From NCBI GenBank assembly GCA_012034865.1, contig JAAUOM010000001.1, positions 1-64,000 on the forward strand: DNA of 64,000 nucleotides. Reading direction: 5' to 3'. Position numbers and translations under genes: made by a program. Numbering within the stretch: position 1 is the first letter of the stretch; each line of letters starts with the position of its first letter. The notes below the pieces were generated by a model. The model did no database searches. It worked only from the letters and a program-made list of their open reading frames with translations, and was not told the origin of the DNA. Positions 29,472-37,921 of the stretch are shown one piece after another. The stretch comes from Acaryochloris sp. CRU_2_0 (GTDB lineage: Bacteria > Cyanobacteriota > Cyanobacteriia > Thermosynechococcales > Thermosynechococcaceae).

Positions 29472-29750
29472 TCAAGATGGAGAATGAGCAACCTTATCTG
29501 CCTGTTGTGATTGCCATTGTTCAGGGGTGTAAGTTCTCAAGGCTAAAGCATGCAATTGCTCATTTGCCATCACCTGATTGACCGAGCGATAAACCAGTTG
29601 ATGCTGTTGAACCAAACTTTTGCCTGCAAACTCGCCAGAAATCACCGTTGCTTGGTAATGATCGCCGCCGCCAGTGAGATCTTGAACGAAAACCTCAGCC
29701 CCAGGTAAACCAGATTGAATCATGGTCGTCAGATCGTTCAGGTTAATCAT
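29472..29750 (-). CDS. BolA family protein
   Basis: The frame is open to 29780, but ATG 29750 (MINLNDLTTMIQSGLPGAEV) gives the family-like N-terminus, 92 aa. The BolA core is visible in FVQDLTGGGDHYQATVISGEF, with the loop that donates a cluster ligand, and in KSLVQQHQLVYRSVNQVM with the conserved His. With the adjacent CGFS glutaredoxin it probably forms a [2Fe-2S]-bridged heterodimer involved in iron-sulfur assembly or regulation. Confidence 0.88.
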   Translation of the reverse strand: MINLNDLTTMIQSGLPGAEVFVQDLTGGGDHYQATVISGEFAGKSLVQQHQLVYRSVNQVMANEQLHALALRTYTPEQWQSQQADKVAHSPS

Positions 29751-29888
29751 CTCAAGTTTTTGATGGATATGAGAACTCAACTAGTTTAACTTTAAACACA
29801 ACGACAAGTTATCGGACTCTTATCCTTCCAGATGTAAAAAGATAGCAGTCTAGTGGTCTGTCAGTTGTCAGATATCTTATAGGGATTA

Positions 29889-29919
29889 TTTTTTGATGGG
29901 TTGAAAACCCATCAAAAAA
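29889..29919. terminator. Perfect hairpin with T/A-rich flanks (bidirectional terminator)
   Basis: TTTTTTGATGGGTT at 29889-29902 is perfectly complementary to AACCCATCAAAAAA at 29906-29919 with a 3-base loop. The stem can be read on either strand with a U-run, so it can terminate transcription in both directions. Its most direct use is ending the leftward gene that stops at 29934. Confidence 0.75.
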
Positions 29920-29933
29920 TTGTTGATAGCACC

Positions 29934-30653
29934 TTAGTTGGGGTTTTCTGGGAGTACAGATGGCGTCCCAGGAGTGGGAGTGCTTGCGGGGGGTGTCTCA
30001 GGCGCAGGGGGGTTCTCTGGGGATGTTGGTGGTGTCTCGGATGGAGGGCTGGATTCGGTACCGGGTGTTCGAGGATAGGGAACGTCGGAAAAGCCCAATT
30101 CAACCAATTGCTGATAGGATTTTTTGCCCAAATCACGGGATGGATTCTGGCTGCGAATGATCTCAATTAAGAGAGGAATGGCCTTTTCCGGTTTGTTTTG
30201 GGCTCGATACACCAAAGCAAGCTGGTAGGTCGATTGATCTCTAAGTTGAGCAGTTTCTAAAGCTTTGCGTCGGTGGCTTTCGGAAACGCGTCGATCAACA
30301 CCCAAGAAACTGGAGGTTAAGGTCGAATAAAAGTTGGAAAGCTGATTCATGATTTGGCGGGCATCTTGGAGCTTACTGGCTGCCAAATCAAAGTTTTGGG
30401 CATTGTAGGCACTTTCAGCTTCCGACATCAAGCGTTTCCCGGCTGGAATACTAAATAAACCGCCTGTAATAGTTGGACTCAGAACTTCGACATTATTGAG
30501 ATCAGAGGATTGGCCTTTGCCAGTGCCGTCTAGATCACCAGCACGTTGGGCTAGCACTGATCCGGGTAAGAAAGTGAATAGAGAAAGAGAAGTAACCAAT
30601 AGGGTTGCATATCGGCTACTGGGGATAAATCGGCGGGAGGATTGCATATACAC
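29934..30653 (-). CDS. Secreted hypothetical protein with TPR-like region and Pro-rich tail
   Basis: The 239-aa protein has a signal peptide (SRYATLLVTSLSLFTFLPGS, then VLAQ) that should export it. A helical region (SEAESAYNAQNFDLAASKLQ, ALVYRAQNKPEKAIPLLIEI) looks like tetratricopeptide repeats. The last 45 residues are almost only Pro, Glu, Ser and Thr. It is likely periplasmic. No enzymatic motif is visible. The gene is transcribed away from the NAD cluster and ends at the hairpin terminator. Confidence 0.7.
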   Translation of the reverse strand: MYMQSSRRFIPSSRYATLLVTSLSLFTFLPGSVLAQRAGDLDGTGKGQSSDLNNVEVLSPTITGGLFSIPAGKRLMSEAESAYNAQNFDLAASKLQDARQIMNQLSNFYSTLTSSFLGVDRRVSESHRRKALETAQLRDQSTYQLALVYRAQNKPEKAIPLLIEIIRSQNPSRDLGKKSYQQLVELGFSDVPYPRTPGTESSPPSETPPTSPENPPAPETPPASTPTPGTPSVLPENPN

Positions 30654-30827
30654 TTATCGATAAACTCTGTAAAGACGCTGATGTATTCCGTTTAGGTTTT
30701 GGTCATCTTATCATTTGCTGTTGTAGCTATGATCCCTTGAATCCTTGACCCTAAGACTGCAATATTTGGTTGACGATCTGTTGCGATCGCTTTGTTCCAT
30801 TGGTAGTTGCTAGTACAGATAATTGTT

Positions 30828-30880
30828 GTGACTCTTCTTCACAGGGAGTCACTTGCAATTATGGTAAAAACTACTATAAT
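30828..30880 (+). promoter_or_regulatory. Promoter of the NAD cluster with overlapping inverted repeat (candidate NrtR operator)
   Basis: A sigma70-type promoter reads TTGCAA at 30853-30858, a 16-base spacer and TATAAT at 30875-30880. GTGACTC at 30828-30834 and GAGTCAC at 30846-30852 form an inverted repeat that ends against the -35 box, with partly symmetrical flanks. A repressor bound there would block polymerase. Because an NrtR-like gene is encoded in the same cluster, NrtR is the natural candidate, but this is inferred. Confidence 0.55.
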
Positions 30881-30970
30881 TAAAGCAAGCAGGCTCAACC
30901 CTCAGTTTTAAAGGGTGTTGAAATCTTTCCTACCAATGTTCTTATAAGTATGCGATCGCGGAGTCTAACG

Positions 30971-32356
30971 ATGCCGGGGCTAGTTCAACCCACCGCCACC
31001 ACGGATCAATCCCTCACCCTTTCTGCCGATGACTATAGTCTGCTGACGGATTTATATCAAGCGACGATGTCGGTTTGCTATTTCAATGAAGGTTTAGCCG
31101 AGGTTCCGGCTAGTTTTGAATTGACGGTTCGACATTTACCGACGGGCTTTGGCTATTTAATTGCCATGGGCTTAACTCAAGTTCTAGATTATCTGCACAG
31201 GCTCAAGTTTTCTGATGAGCAAATTCGCTATTTACGCGAGCTGAATGTGTTCACCAATGCCCCCAAAGGATTTTGGGATTTGTTGGCGAAAGGGCAGTTT
31301 ACAGGAGAGGTTTGGGCAGTGCCTGAGGGAACGGCTGTCTTTGCCCATGAGCCCTTACTGCGCATAGAAGCGCCGTTGTGGCAAGCCCAGTGGGTGGAAA
31401 CCTTTATCCTCAATACCCTCAATTATCAAACCCTGATTGCCACGCGAGCAGCTCGTCTCAGAGATGTCGCTGGCCCAGAAGCGGCAATTTTTGAATTTGG
31501 TACACGGCGGGCTTTTAGCCCCCAAGCTTCTCTGTGGGCAGCGAGAGCAGCCTTGGCAGCGGGTCTTAATTCTACTTCTAATGTTTTAGCGGCTTGTCAA
31601 TTAGGGTGCCAACCCACAGGCACAATGGCTCATGCCTTGGTGATGGCTTTAACAGCCACCCAAGGAACGGAACTGCAAGCGTTTACGGCCTTTCATCGCA
31701 CCTTCCCGCAATCGGCTTTATTGGTGGATACCTATGATGCGATCGCAGCCATTCAAACTTTGGCCACTCAAGTGAAAGCAGGCACCCTAGAAGTCCCTGC
31801 CGTCCGCCTCGATTCAGGCGATTTAGTCAGCTTATCCCAACAGGTTCATCAACTGTTACCCCAAACCAAAATCATCGTCAGCGGGGATCTCGATGAGCAA
31901 GAAATTCAACAACTACGGCAAGAAGGAGTCCCCATTGATGGCTACGGCGTCGGTACCAAACTTGTCACAGGTACCCCCGTCAACGGTGTCTATAAACTTG
32001 TCGAAATTGCAGGCAAACCCGTCATGAAAGAAGCCAACGGCAAATTAACCTATCCCGGTCGCAAACAAATTTTCCGCCACAGCCATCAAGGCATAGTAAC
32101 CCAAGATTGCCTGGGATTGCTCCAGGATTCCCATCTAGAGGGCCAACCCTTACTCCAAACCGTTATGAAAGCAGGCCAACCCTTAAGCCCCCCCGAATCC
32201 CTAGAAACCATTGCCAACCGCACAAGAACTTCTGTGCAAAGCCTACCCCCTACCACGCGCCGCCTCAACTCTCCTACACCCCTAACCCTGCATTTATCTA
32301 CCGACCTGCAAACCCTAACCAGCGCCACCCGCCACCAACCCTCCCTCTCTCTCTAA
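30971..32356 (+). CDS. pncB: Nicotinate phosphoribosyltransferase
   Basis: PncB makes nicotinate mononucleotide from nicotinate and PRPP, the salvage entry into NAD synthesis. The 461-aa protein has the family start DDYSLLTDLYQATMSVCYF. The phosphoribosyl-binding blocks are FEFGTRRAFSPQASLWAA and AVRLDSGDLVSLSQQV. Further blocks are IIVSGDLDEQEIQQL and IDGYGVGTKLVTG. GGAG at 30960-30963 lies 7 bases before ATG 30971; the ATG at 30950 has no such site. nadD follows, then a regulator and nadE, so the cluster covers the whole route from nicotinate to NAD. Confidence 0.95.
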   Translation: MPGLVQPTATTDQSLTLSADDYSLLTDLYQATMSVCYFNEGLAEVPASFELTVRHLPTGFGYLIAMGLTQVLDYLHRLKFSDEQIRYLRELNVFTNAPKGFWDLLAKGQFTGEVWAVPEGTAVFAHEPLLRIEAPLWQAQWVETFILNTLNYQTLIATRAARLRDVAGPEAAIFEFGTRRAFSPQASLWAARAALAAGLNSTSNVLAACQLGCQPTGTMAHALVMALTATQGTELQAFTAFHRTFPQSALLVDTYDAIAAIQTLATQVKAGTLEVPAVRLDSGDLVSLSQQVHQLLPQTKIIVSGDLDEQEIQQLRQEGVPIDGYGVGTKLVTGTPVNGVYKLVEIAGKPVMKEANGKLTYPGRKQIFRHSHQGIVTQDCLGLLQDSHLEGQPLLQTVMKAGQPLSPPESLETIANRTRTSVQSLPPTTRRLNSPTPLTLHLSTDLQTLTSATRHQPSLSL

Positions 32357-32455
32357 CCACCAAACCCTCCAACCTTTTTGCCTTCTTTATCCCAACCATC
32401 TTCCTTCTCAAACCCAAGGATATTGCCTTTCCTGTTCATTTCCCTCTAGCAACCT

Positions 32456-33088
32456 ATGCAACAGATTGCCCTCTTTGGAACCAGTGCTGACCCCCCCACT
32501 ATCGGTCATCAAGCCATTATGGAATGGTTAGTAGGTTTGTATGATCAGGTCGCGGTTTGGGCGGCGGATAACCCGTTCAAAACCCATCGGAGTGAACTGG
32601 TTGACCGCCAACGAATGTTGGCACTACTTGTCCAAGACATCCAACAACGTTATCCGCAGGTACGGGTCCAAGAGGAGTTAAGTCATACCCGAACCTTGAT
32701 GACGATTCAGCAGGCTCAGAAACTCTGGCCCCAGGCAGACTTAACGCTGGTGGTGGGGTCAGATGTGGTGCCGACGCTGTCCCATTGGTATGGTGTGGAG
32801 ATCCTATTTCAACAAGTACAATTCTTGATTCTCCCCAGACCTGATGTGCCGTTAAACCCTTCTGTACTGGCAGATTTGCAAGCCTTAGGGGCGAAGTTGG
32901 CGATCGCCAACTTTCAAGGTCCGCCGGTTTCTTCCAGTCACTATCGCCATACGAGGGATAGTGAGGATGTCCCAACCTGCATTGCCGCCTATATTCAAAA
33001 CCACCACTTGTATTCATGGAACCCGCCAACCTGCAAAACCAATATTCCGCCTCAAGCGCTGCTTTTAACCACACCCCCGCCACCCTAG
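32456..33088 (+). CDS. nadD: Nicotinate-nucleotide adenylyltransferase
   Basis: NadD adenylates nicotinate mononucleotide to nicotinate adenine dinucleotide. The 210-aa protein has the nucleotidyltransferase motif ALFGTSADPPTIGHQAIM, and the second motif is the variant VSSSHYRH in place of SSTxIR. A usual family block LTLVVGSDVVPTLSHWYG is present. The last 25 residues overlap the start of the next gene by 73 bases in another frame. The overlap is unusually long, and the terminal residues after HHLYSW are probably non-essential. Confidence 0.9.
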   Translation: MQQIALFGTSADPPTIGHQAIMEWLVGLYDQVAVWAADNPFKTHRSELVDRQRMLALLVQDIQQRYPQVRVQEELSHTRTLMTIQQAQKLWPQADLTLVVGSDVVPTLSHWYGVEILFQQVQFLILPRPDVPLNPSVLADLQALGAKLAIANFQGPPVSSSHYRHTRDSEDVPTCIAAYIQNHHLYSWNPPTCKTNIPPQALLLTTPPPP

Positions 33089-33780
33089 CTGAGTTTAAGG
33101 TGGGGGTGGACAATGTCATCTTTTCGGTTGATACAGCCAACAATCGGTTACTGGCCTTACTGGTGAAGCGACGGAGTCAACCCTATGCTGAGGATTGGGC
33201 TTTACCGGGGACCCTGGTGCGCCAGGGAGAGGCTTTAGAAGCCGCTGCCTATCGGGTGTTGGCAGAGAAATTGCAGGTTAAGAACCTCTATTTGGAGCAG
33301 CTCTATACTTTTGGTGGTCCTGATCGGGATCCACGGGAAGCCCCTGACAGCTTTGGGGTGCGTTATCTGTCGGTTAGTTATTTTGCCTTGGTCCGTTACG
33401 AAGAGGCCATCCTGATTGTCAACGCCGATGGTCAAATCGATTGGCATCCCCTGGACGCCCTACCCAAACTTGCCTTTGATCACCAAGATATTCTCAGTTA
33501 CGGACATCAGCGGTTGTCTAACAAATTGGCCTACAGCCCGGTTGCCTTTGAGGTCTTACCAGAGATCTTTACCCTGGCCGATTTATACCAGCTCTACAGT
33601 ACCGTCTTGGGTGAGAACTTTACGGATTACTCTAACTTTCGATCGCGCCTGTTGAAACTGGGCTTTTTGGCGGATACAGGCGCAAAAATTTGTCGGGGCG
33701 CGGGCCGTCCCGCCACGTTATATCGCTTTGACGCCCAAGCCTTTGCCCCCTTTCGAGATAAACCCCTTGTGTTTATATAG
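33016..33780 (+). CDS. nrtR: NrtR-like Nudix-domain transcriptional regulator of NAD metabolism
   Basis: The 254-aa protein has an N-terminal Nudix domain and a C-terminal winged-helix DNA-binding domain (TDYSNFRSRLLKLGFLADTG). The Nudix box is degenerate, GTLVRQGEALEAAAYRVLAE, lacking the REUxEE core that would bind catalytic metals. This is typical of NrtR regulators that sense ADP-ribose or related NAD metabolites rather than hydrolyse them. It lies between nadD and nadE. The overlap with nadD suggests the true start may be a little downstream; GTG 33101 is possible. An inverted repeat before pncB is a candidate target. Confidence 0.85.
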   Translation: MEPANLQNQYSASSAAFNHTPATLAEFKVGVDNVIFSVDTANNRLLALLVKRRSQPYAEDWALPGTLVRQGEALEAAAYRVLAEKLQVKNLYLEQLYTFGGPDRDPREAPDSFGVRYLSVSYFALVRYEEAILIVNADGQIDWHPLDALPKLAFDHQDILSYGHQRLSNKLAYSPVAFEVLPEIFTLADLYQLYSTVLGENFTDYSNFRSRLLKLGFLADTGAKICRGAGRPATLYRFDAQAFAPFRDKPLVFI

Positions 33781-33789
33781 GTACAAGTG

Positions 33790-35514
33790 ATGAAGATTGC
33801 GATCGCCCAGCTCAATCCCACCATTGGCGACTTGGTCGGGAATGCCGCGGCCATTCAAACTACGGCCCAGCAGGCAGCTCACCAAGGGGCGGATGTCTTG
33901 CTCACACCCGAATTGTCCCTGTGTGGCTATCCCCCCAGGGATTTATTGCTCGATCCCAGTTTTACCGAAGCCTTAGAAACCGCTTTACAGCAGCTAGAGG
34001 CGAACTTGCCGCCTCAACTGCATGTGCTGGTGGGTACCGTCCAACTTAATCTAGATACCCTAGCCGCAGGAGGTAAACCCCTATTCAACACCGTGGCCCA
34101 TCTGTATGCAGGGCAGGTTCAGCAGTATTTTCACAAGCGCTTACTGCCCACCTACGATGTCTTTGATGAAGATCGCTATTTTGCTGCGGGTCGTGACCCC
34201 AACCTACTGGACGTAGGAGCGTGCCAAATTGGCATCACCATTTGTGAGGATCTCTGGAATAACGCTGATTTTTGGGGCAAACGCAGCTATGCCATCGATC
34301 CGGTGGTCGATTTAGTGCAAGAGAAGGCCGATCTAATCATTAATCTCTCTGCTTCTCCTTTTTGTGTGGGCAAGCAGGAACTGCGGGAAGCTATGTTATG
34401 CCACCATGCCCAACACTATGATCGCCCCTTAATTTATGTGAATCAGGTAGGGGGCAATGACGATTTAATTTTTGATGGCCGTAGCGTTGCCGTCAATCGT
34501 CAAGGCACCGTTATCGCTCGAGCACAAGCCTTTGCCCCAGACTTACTCCTGCTCACCTATGATCCGCACACCCAGGATTTACAACCCAGCCGCGTCGAAC
34601 CTGCTGTGACCGACGTGAATGCCGAAATTTGGTCGGCCTTAGTCCTGGGGGTTCGCGATTATGCCCAAAAGTGTGGGTTTAGCCAAGCGGTTCTGGGGTT
34701 AAGCGGGGGGATTGACTCTTCTTTGGTGGCTGCGATCGCCACCGCAGCTTTTGGCTCAGACAATGTACTAGGAGTCCTCATGCCATCGCCCTACAGCTCG
34801 GATCATTCCATTCAAGACGCGGAAGATCTTGCCCGTAATTTAGGCATGACTACCGTCCAATTACCGATCGCACCGGCAATGCACACCTACGACACTCTCC
34901 TTGCACCTCTATTTGCTGGGACTGAATCGGGTGTGGCCGAAGAGAACCTGCAAGCGCGGATTCGTGGCAATTTACTGATGGCGATCGCTAATAAATTTGG
35001 TCGTCTGCTGATTTCTACAGGCAACAAATCCGAGATGGCAGTGGGCTATTGCACCCTCTACGGCGATATGAATGGTGGACTGGCTGCCATTGCCGATGTC
35101 CCCAAAACCAGAGTGTATGGATTGTGCCATTGGTTGAATCAGCAAAAAATGCCAGAGCTAGGCAGGGGGCTAGGAGTGATTCCTGAATCGGTATTGACGA
35201 AGCCCCCCAGTGCCGAACTTAAACCGGGCCAAGTCGATCAAGATTCCCTACCCCCCTACGAGGTATTGGATGACATCCTCTACCGTTATGTCGATCAGCA
35301 CCAGTCCAGCCAACAAATTATTGAGGCAGGTCATCCCCCTGAGCTGGTTCACCGGATTATGCAAATGGTGAAACGAGCTGAATTCAAGCGCCGCCAAGCT
35401 CCTCCCGGACTCAAAATTACCGATCGCGCCTTTGGCACAGGTTGGCGGATGCCCATCGCTGCTCAGCTAACAAAACATCCTGAAAACATACATCTTGAAT
35501 TTTTTGCAAAATAG
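33790..35514 (+). CDS. nadE: Glutamine-dependent NAD+ synthetase
   Basis: The 574-aa enzyme converts deamido-NAD to NAD with glutamine as nitrogen source. The N-terminal nitrilase-type glutaminase domain shows LTPELSLCGYPPRDLLL (Glu), YFHKRLLPTYDVFDED (Lys) and GITICEDLWNN (Cys). The C-terminal synthetase has the ATP PP-loop LGLSGGIDSSL. Adjacent starts GTG 33787 and ATG 33790 are both in frame. The gene lies 9 bases after the nrtR stop and completes the nicotinate-to-NAD cluster. Confidence 0.96.
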   Translation: MKIAIAQLNPTIGDLVGNAAAIQTTAQQAAHQGADVLLTPELSLCGYPPRDLLLDPSFTEALETALQQLEANLPPQLHVLVGTVQLNLDTLAAGGKPLFNTVAHLYAGQVQQYFHKRLLPTYDVFDEDRYFAAGRDPNLLDVGACQIGITICEDLWNNADFWGKRSYAIDPVVDLVQEKADLIINLSASPFCVGKQELREAMLCHHAQHYDRPLIYVNQVGGNDDLIFDGRSVAVNRQGTVIARAQAFAPDLLLLTYDPHTQDLQPSRVEPAVTDVNAEIWSALVLGVRDYAQKCGFSQAVLGLSGGIDSSLVAAIATAAFGSDNVLGVLMPSPYSSDHSIQDAEDLARNLGMTTVQLPIAPAMHTYDTLLAPLFAGTESGVAEENLQARIRGNLLMAIANKFGRLLISTGNKSEMAVGYCTLYGDMNGGLAAIADVPKTRVYGLCHWLNQQKMPELGRGLGVIPESVLTKPPSAELKPGQVDQDSLPPYEVLDDILYRYVDQHQSSQQIIEAGHPPELVHRIMQMVKRAEFKRRQAPPGLKITDRAFGTGWRMPIAAQLTKHPENIHLEFFAK

Positions 35515-35789
35515 GCGTTGACTACTGTTCAAGAATTATTAAGAAGTAGGGAAATGACTTAGGCAATCAATCCACTCAAAAGAGCAGTCGGAAACTTTCC
35601 ACCGTATAACAAACGATCAATTACGAGTGCATCTCACTTTTGCAATAAATATAAATACTCAAAGGTAAAATCGGGCTTTCCAGGCATGAGATCGGGTGCT
35701 AAGTTGGCTTTTAGGCGACGACTTGACAGACTTCTATTTCCCCAAAGCGAATAATATAGAAAGCTTTTACCTCTAGATAAAAGTGCTTA

Positions 35790-36176
35790 TTACGAAAGTG
35801 GGATGCACTTATCAATCACCGCATAAACAACGGTAATGAGGAGAGCGCCTAAAACAGGATCTAGAATTTTGTTTCTAAGCTTGAAACCAGGAACAAGGGC
35901 AGCGGCAAGGGCAAAGATAATGATGTTTAAGACAAAAATAATAGGATAAGCGATAAACCAATCGGTAAGCGCTGGCCCAAGCTTTAAAACCCATTTAATA
36001 GGTTTAGCTATACCATTTAGAATTCCGAACACAAAAGCTGAAAGTAGGGCTTTACCAGTGGAATCAATTTCTACTCCAAACAAGGGAAGTTTGGTCATAA
36101 GCAACAAACATAGGACAGTTGCGATGAACTTAATTAATGCCCCCGTCATCATAGAACCCAACGATAATGCAACCAT
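35790..36176 (-). CDS. Small membrane protein, phage holin family 4-like
   Basis: The 128-aa protein has four hydrophobic segments (LIKFIATVLCLLLM, KALLSAFVFGILNGI, WFIAYPIIFVLNIIIFALAA and LGALLITVVYAVI). It resembles the phage-holin-like DUF (PF04020 type) common in cyanobacteria, where a chromosomal copy does not mean a prophage. GAGGAG (plus-strand 36186-36191) lies just before the ATG at 36176. The function is unknown. Confidence 0.75.
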   Translation of the reverse strand: MVALSLGSMMTGALIKFIATVLCLLLMTKLPLFGVEIDSTGKALLSAFVFGILNGIAKPIKWVLKLGPALTDWFIAYPIIFVLNIIIFALAAALVPGFKLRNKILDPVLGALLITVVYAVIDKCIPLS

Positions 36177-36610
36177 AGGTTTCTTCTCCTCAGAAGTCTG
36201 TGTTGATAACTAGCAAACAATAGCCACACATACAGTGGACTTCAGCTAGATCTGATACAACTGTAATATCCGAAAGATATATCCAGAAAGAACTTTAGGA
36301 TCTCAGCTCGGTATCACTAAAGAGCAAACCGCTTTATCTAGTTGTCCTCCAGTGGATTATTCTACATTGCAGAGGTGGCTGCTGTGATGCAGATGTCTAA
36401 TATTCCTACCGTATTATTTGCTACTTATCCTCAAAATATTTAGATTTTCTTATGAATAACAGAAATATTTAGCAATGTTTTGGCGATCGCAACCATCCCC
36501 CTGTCCAAACCCATCCGACTGATTTCTGAAAAATTGATGTTTTCTGCCGTGGTGAATTGCTTGGCTGCATCATTAGGTATATCTGAAAAGCCCAAGGGAA
36601 TTCCCTGTCT
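36177..36610. other. Intergenic region, no gene seen
   Basis: This stretch lies between the leftward membrane protein gene and a truncated nuclease gene. It includes an HIP1-like GGCGATCGCA near 36483. I see no open frame with coding character, no RNA gene and no strong hairpin. It probably holds the promoter of the membrane protein gene at its left end. Confidence 0.55.
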
Positions 36611-36623
36611 CATCAACCCAGAT

Positions 36624-37117
36624 TTCGCTGTAATTTCCCGGTAGACTGTCCTCCTAGCCTCCCTGTTTTGCGAGAAGTGGCACAGCGGGTGGAAGAGATT
36701 CCAGACAAGCGAGCACAGAGTAATGTGGCAGCAGCGAGTGCGATTTTAGCTGGGTTATTATTGGAGACAGAGGTCATCCATCGGGTATTGCGGAGAGATA
36801 TCATGCGAGAGTCTGTGATTTACCAAGAGATTGAGGCTGAGGGTGAGGCCAGAGGTGAGGCCAGAGGTGAGGCCAGAGGTGAGGCCAGAGGTGAGGCCAG
36901 AGGAAGATTTGAGGAAGGGTTAAGTTTTGTTTTGCGACTTCTTACCCGTCGTCTTGGGTCAGTCACTCCTGAAATTGAAGCCCAAGTTCGTACTCTCTCG
37001 CTATATCAACTAGAGGAACTTGGCGAAGCCCTATTAGATTTCTCTCAACCATCGGATTTGAGGGATTGGCTGCACGATCTGAGTTTTACAGACAGCAAGC
37101 AACGACCGTCGCCTTAA
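36624..37117 (+). pseudogene. Truncated Rpn/PD-(D/E)XK nuclease-type gene with DUF4351 C-terminus
   Basis: The frame is open upstream of 36668 as RFRCNFPVDCPPSLPVLREV but has no start with a catalytic domain. The rest matches the C-terminal half of Rpn-type (recombination-promoting nuclease / putative transposase) proteins common in cyanobacteria: KRAQSNVAAASAILAGLLLE, RRDIMRESVIYQEI, then a DUF4351 domain (LLTRRLGSVTPEIEAQVRTL, LEELGEALLDF). A linker is made of five GEAR repeats. The nuclease domain with its catalytic residues is missing, so this is a remnant. Confidence 0.65.
36842..36901 (+). repeat. 12-base tandem repeat GGTGAGGCCAGA x5
   Basis: GGTGAGGCCAGA occurs five times head-to-tail without mismatch, encoding GEAR repeats (Gly-Glu-Ala-Arg). 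Because the unit is a multiple of three, gain or loss of copies keeps the frame. Charged repeats of this kind are common in the linker of Rpn/DUF4351 proteins. Confidence 0.95.
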
Positions 37118-37222
37118 TTGCTTTGGATCTTAGGTTAAGCGCAGCGGAACCCAGCCTTGTATCTTGGGAATTAGGCAACTGATACCCAGGTAAAATTCTC
37201 AACCTTAGACAGCATCCACCAG

Positions 37223-37876
37223 TTAAGGAGTAATGGGATTAGCAGGGGGGACGTTGGGGGTTGAACGCGGTATTCCTCTGGGCAAGGGAGCCAAACCAGG
37301 AATCTGGGGCTGACCGGGCAATGGTGCAGAGGGTTGACCGGGAACAGAGGGCGGCACCGTCCCAGAAGCAGGATCTTCTACAGAAGGCACAGGCAATAGC
37401 GTGGGTTCTTGTCCAGGGACTTGCCTGGGCACTGAGGGTTGATTGGGCGCTGGCGTTGGGTTAGCAGTTGGGTTATCTTTTGTTGTTTCTAAGGCAACCC
37501 GCTCTCCTCCCACGGAACGCAACAAGTCCAAAACGGTAATGACTTGATCATAGGTAGCCCCTCCATCCGCCTTTAGAATAACAACACCATCAGGTTGAGT
37601 ACGTAGGTAAAGACTGACCAATTGTTTGAGCTGGGTTGGATCAACGGGCTGATCATTCGCCAATAACTCCCCTAAAATCCCAACTTGCACTCTAAACCTA
37701 GCGCTAAACTGAGCTGTACCCGTTTGCGCTTTGGGTAGGTTTAAGTTAATTCCTTCTGGTCTACTCAGACCCACTAGACCCAAGATTAATACGGCTAGTA
37801 GACAAAAAACCACATCCACCAAAGGAATCAGCTCAATATGTATATCTGGCTCTTCAGACTCTAAATACGTTTTCAT
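37223..37876 (-). CDS. ExbD/TolR-type biopolymer transport protein
   Basis: The 217-aa protein has the ExbD form: a short cytoplasmic start (MKTYLESEEPDIHIELIPL), then one transmembrane helix preceded by the conserved Asp (VDVVFCLLAVLILGLV) that takes part in proton transfer. A periplasmic domain with ILKADGGATYDQVITVLDLL follows. The last 75 residues are Pro/Gln-rich (PNQPSVPRQVPGQEPTLLP). ExbD works with ExbB as a proton-driven motor, usually energising a TonB partner; no tonB is in the window. It lies 45 bases after the exbB-like gene on the same strand. Confidence 0.9.
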   Translation of the reverse strand: MKTYLESEEPDIHIELIPLVDVVFCLLAVLILGLVGLSRPEGINLNLPKAQTGTAQFSARFRVQVGILGELLANDQPVDPTQLKQLVSLYLRTQPDGVVILKADGGATYDQVITVLDLLRSVGGERVALETTKDNPTANPTPAPNQPSVPRQVPGQEPTLLPVPSVEDPASGTVPPSVPGQPSAPLPGQPQIPGLAPLPRGIPRSTPNVPPANPITP

Positions 37877-37921
37877 AACTACTGCGTAAAGGAGGAATGG
37901 GTAGGTGAGGTTACAAAACTC

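Noticed and set aside
29912-30170. Small frames opposite the Pro-rich tail of the secreted protein
   Set aside because: They arise from the repetitive Pro/Ser/Thr codons on the other strand and have no start signal.
32577-33143. 188-codon leftward frame across nadD and the regulator start
   Set aside because: It lies opposite two recognised genes and has no motif or ribosome-binding site.
35790-36176. Holin-like gene as evidence of a prophage
   Set aside because: No other phage gene (terminase, capsid, tail, integrase) is near, and this family is common on cyanobacterial chromosomes.
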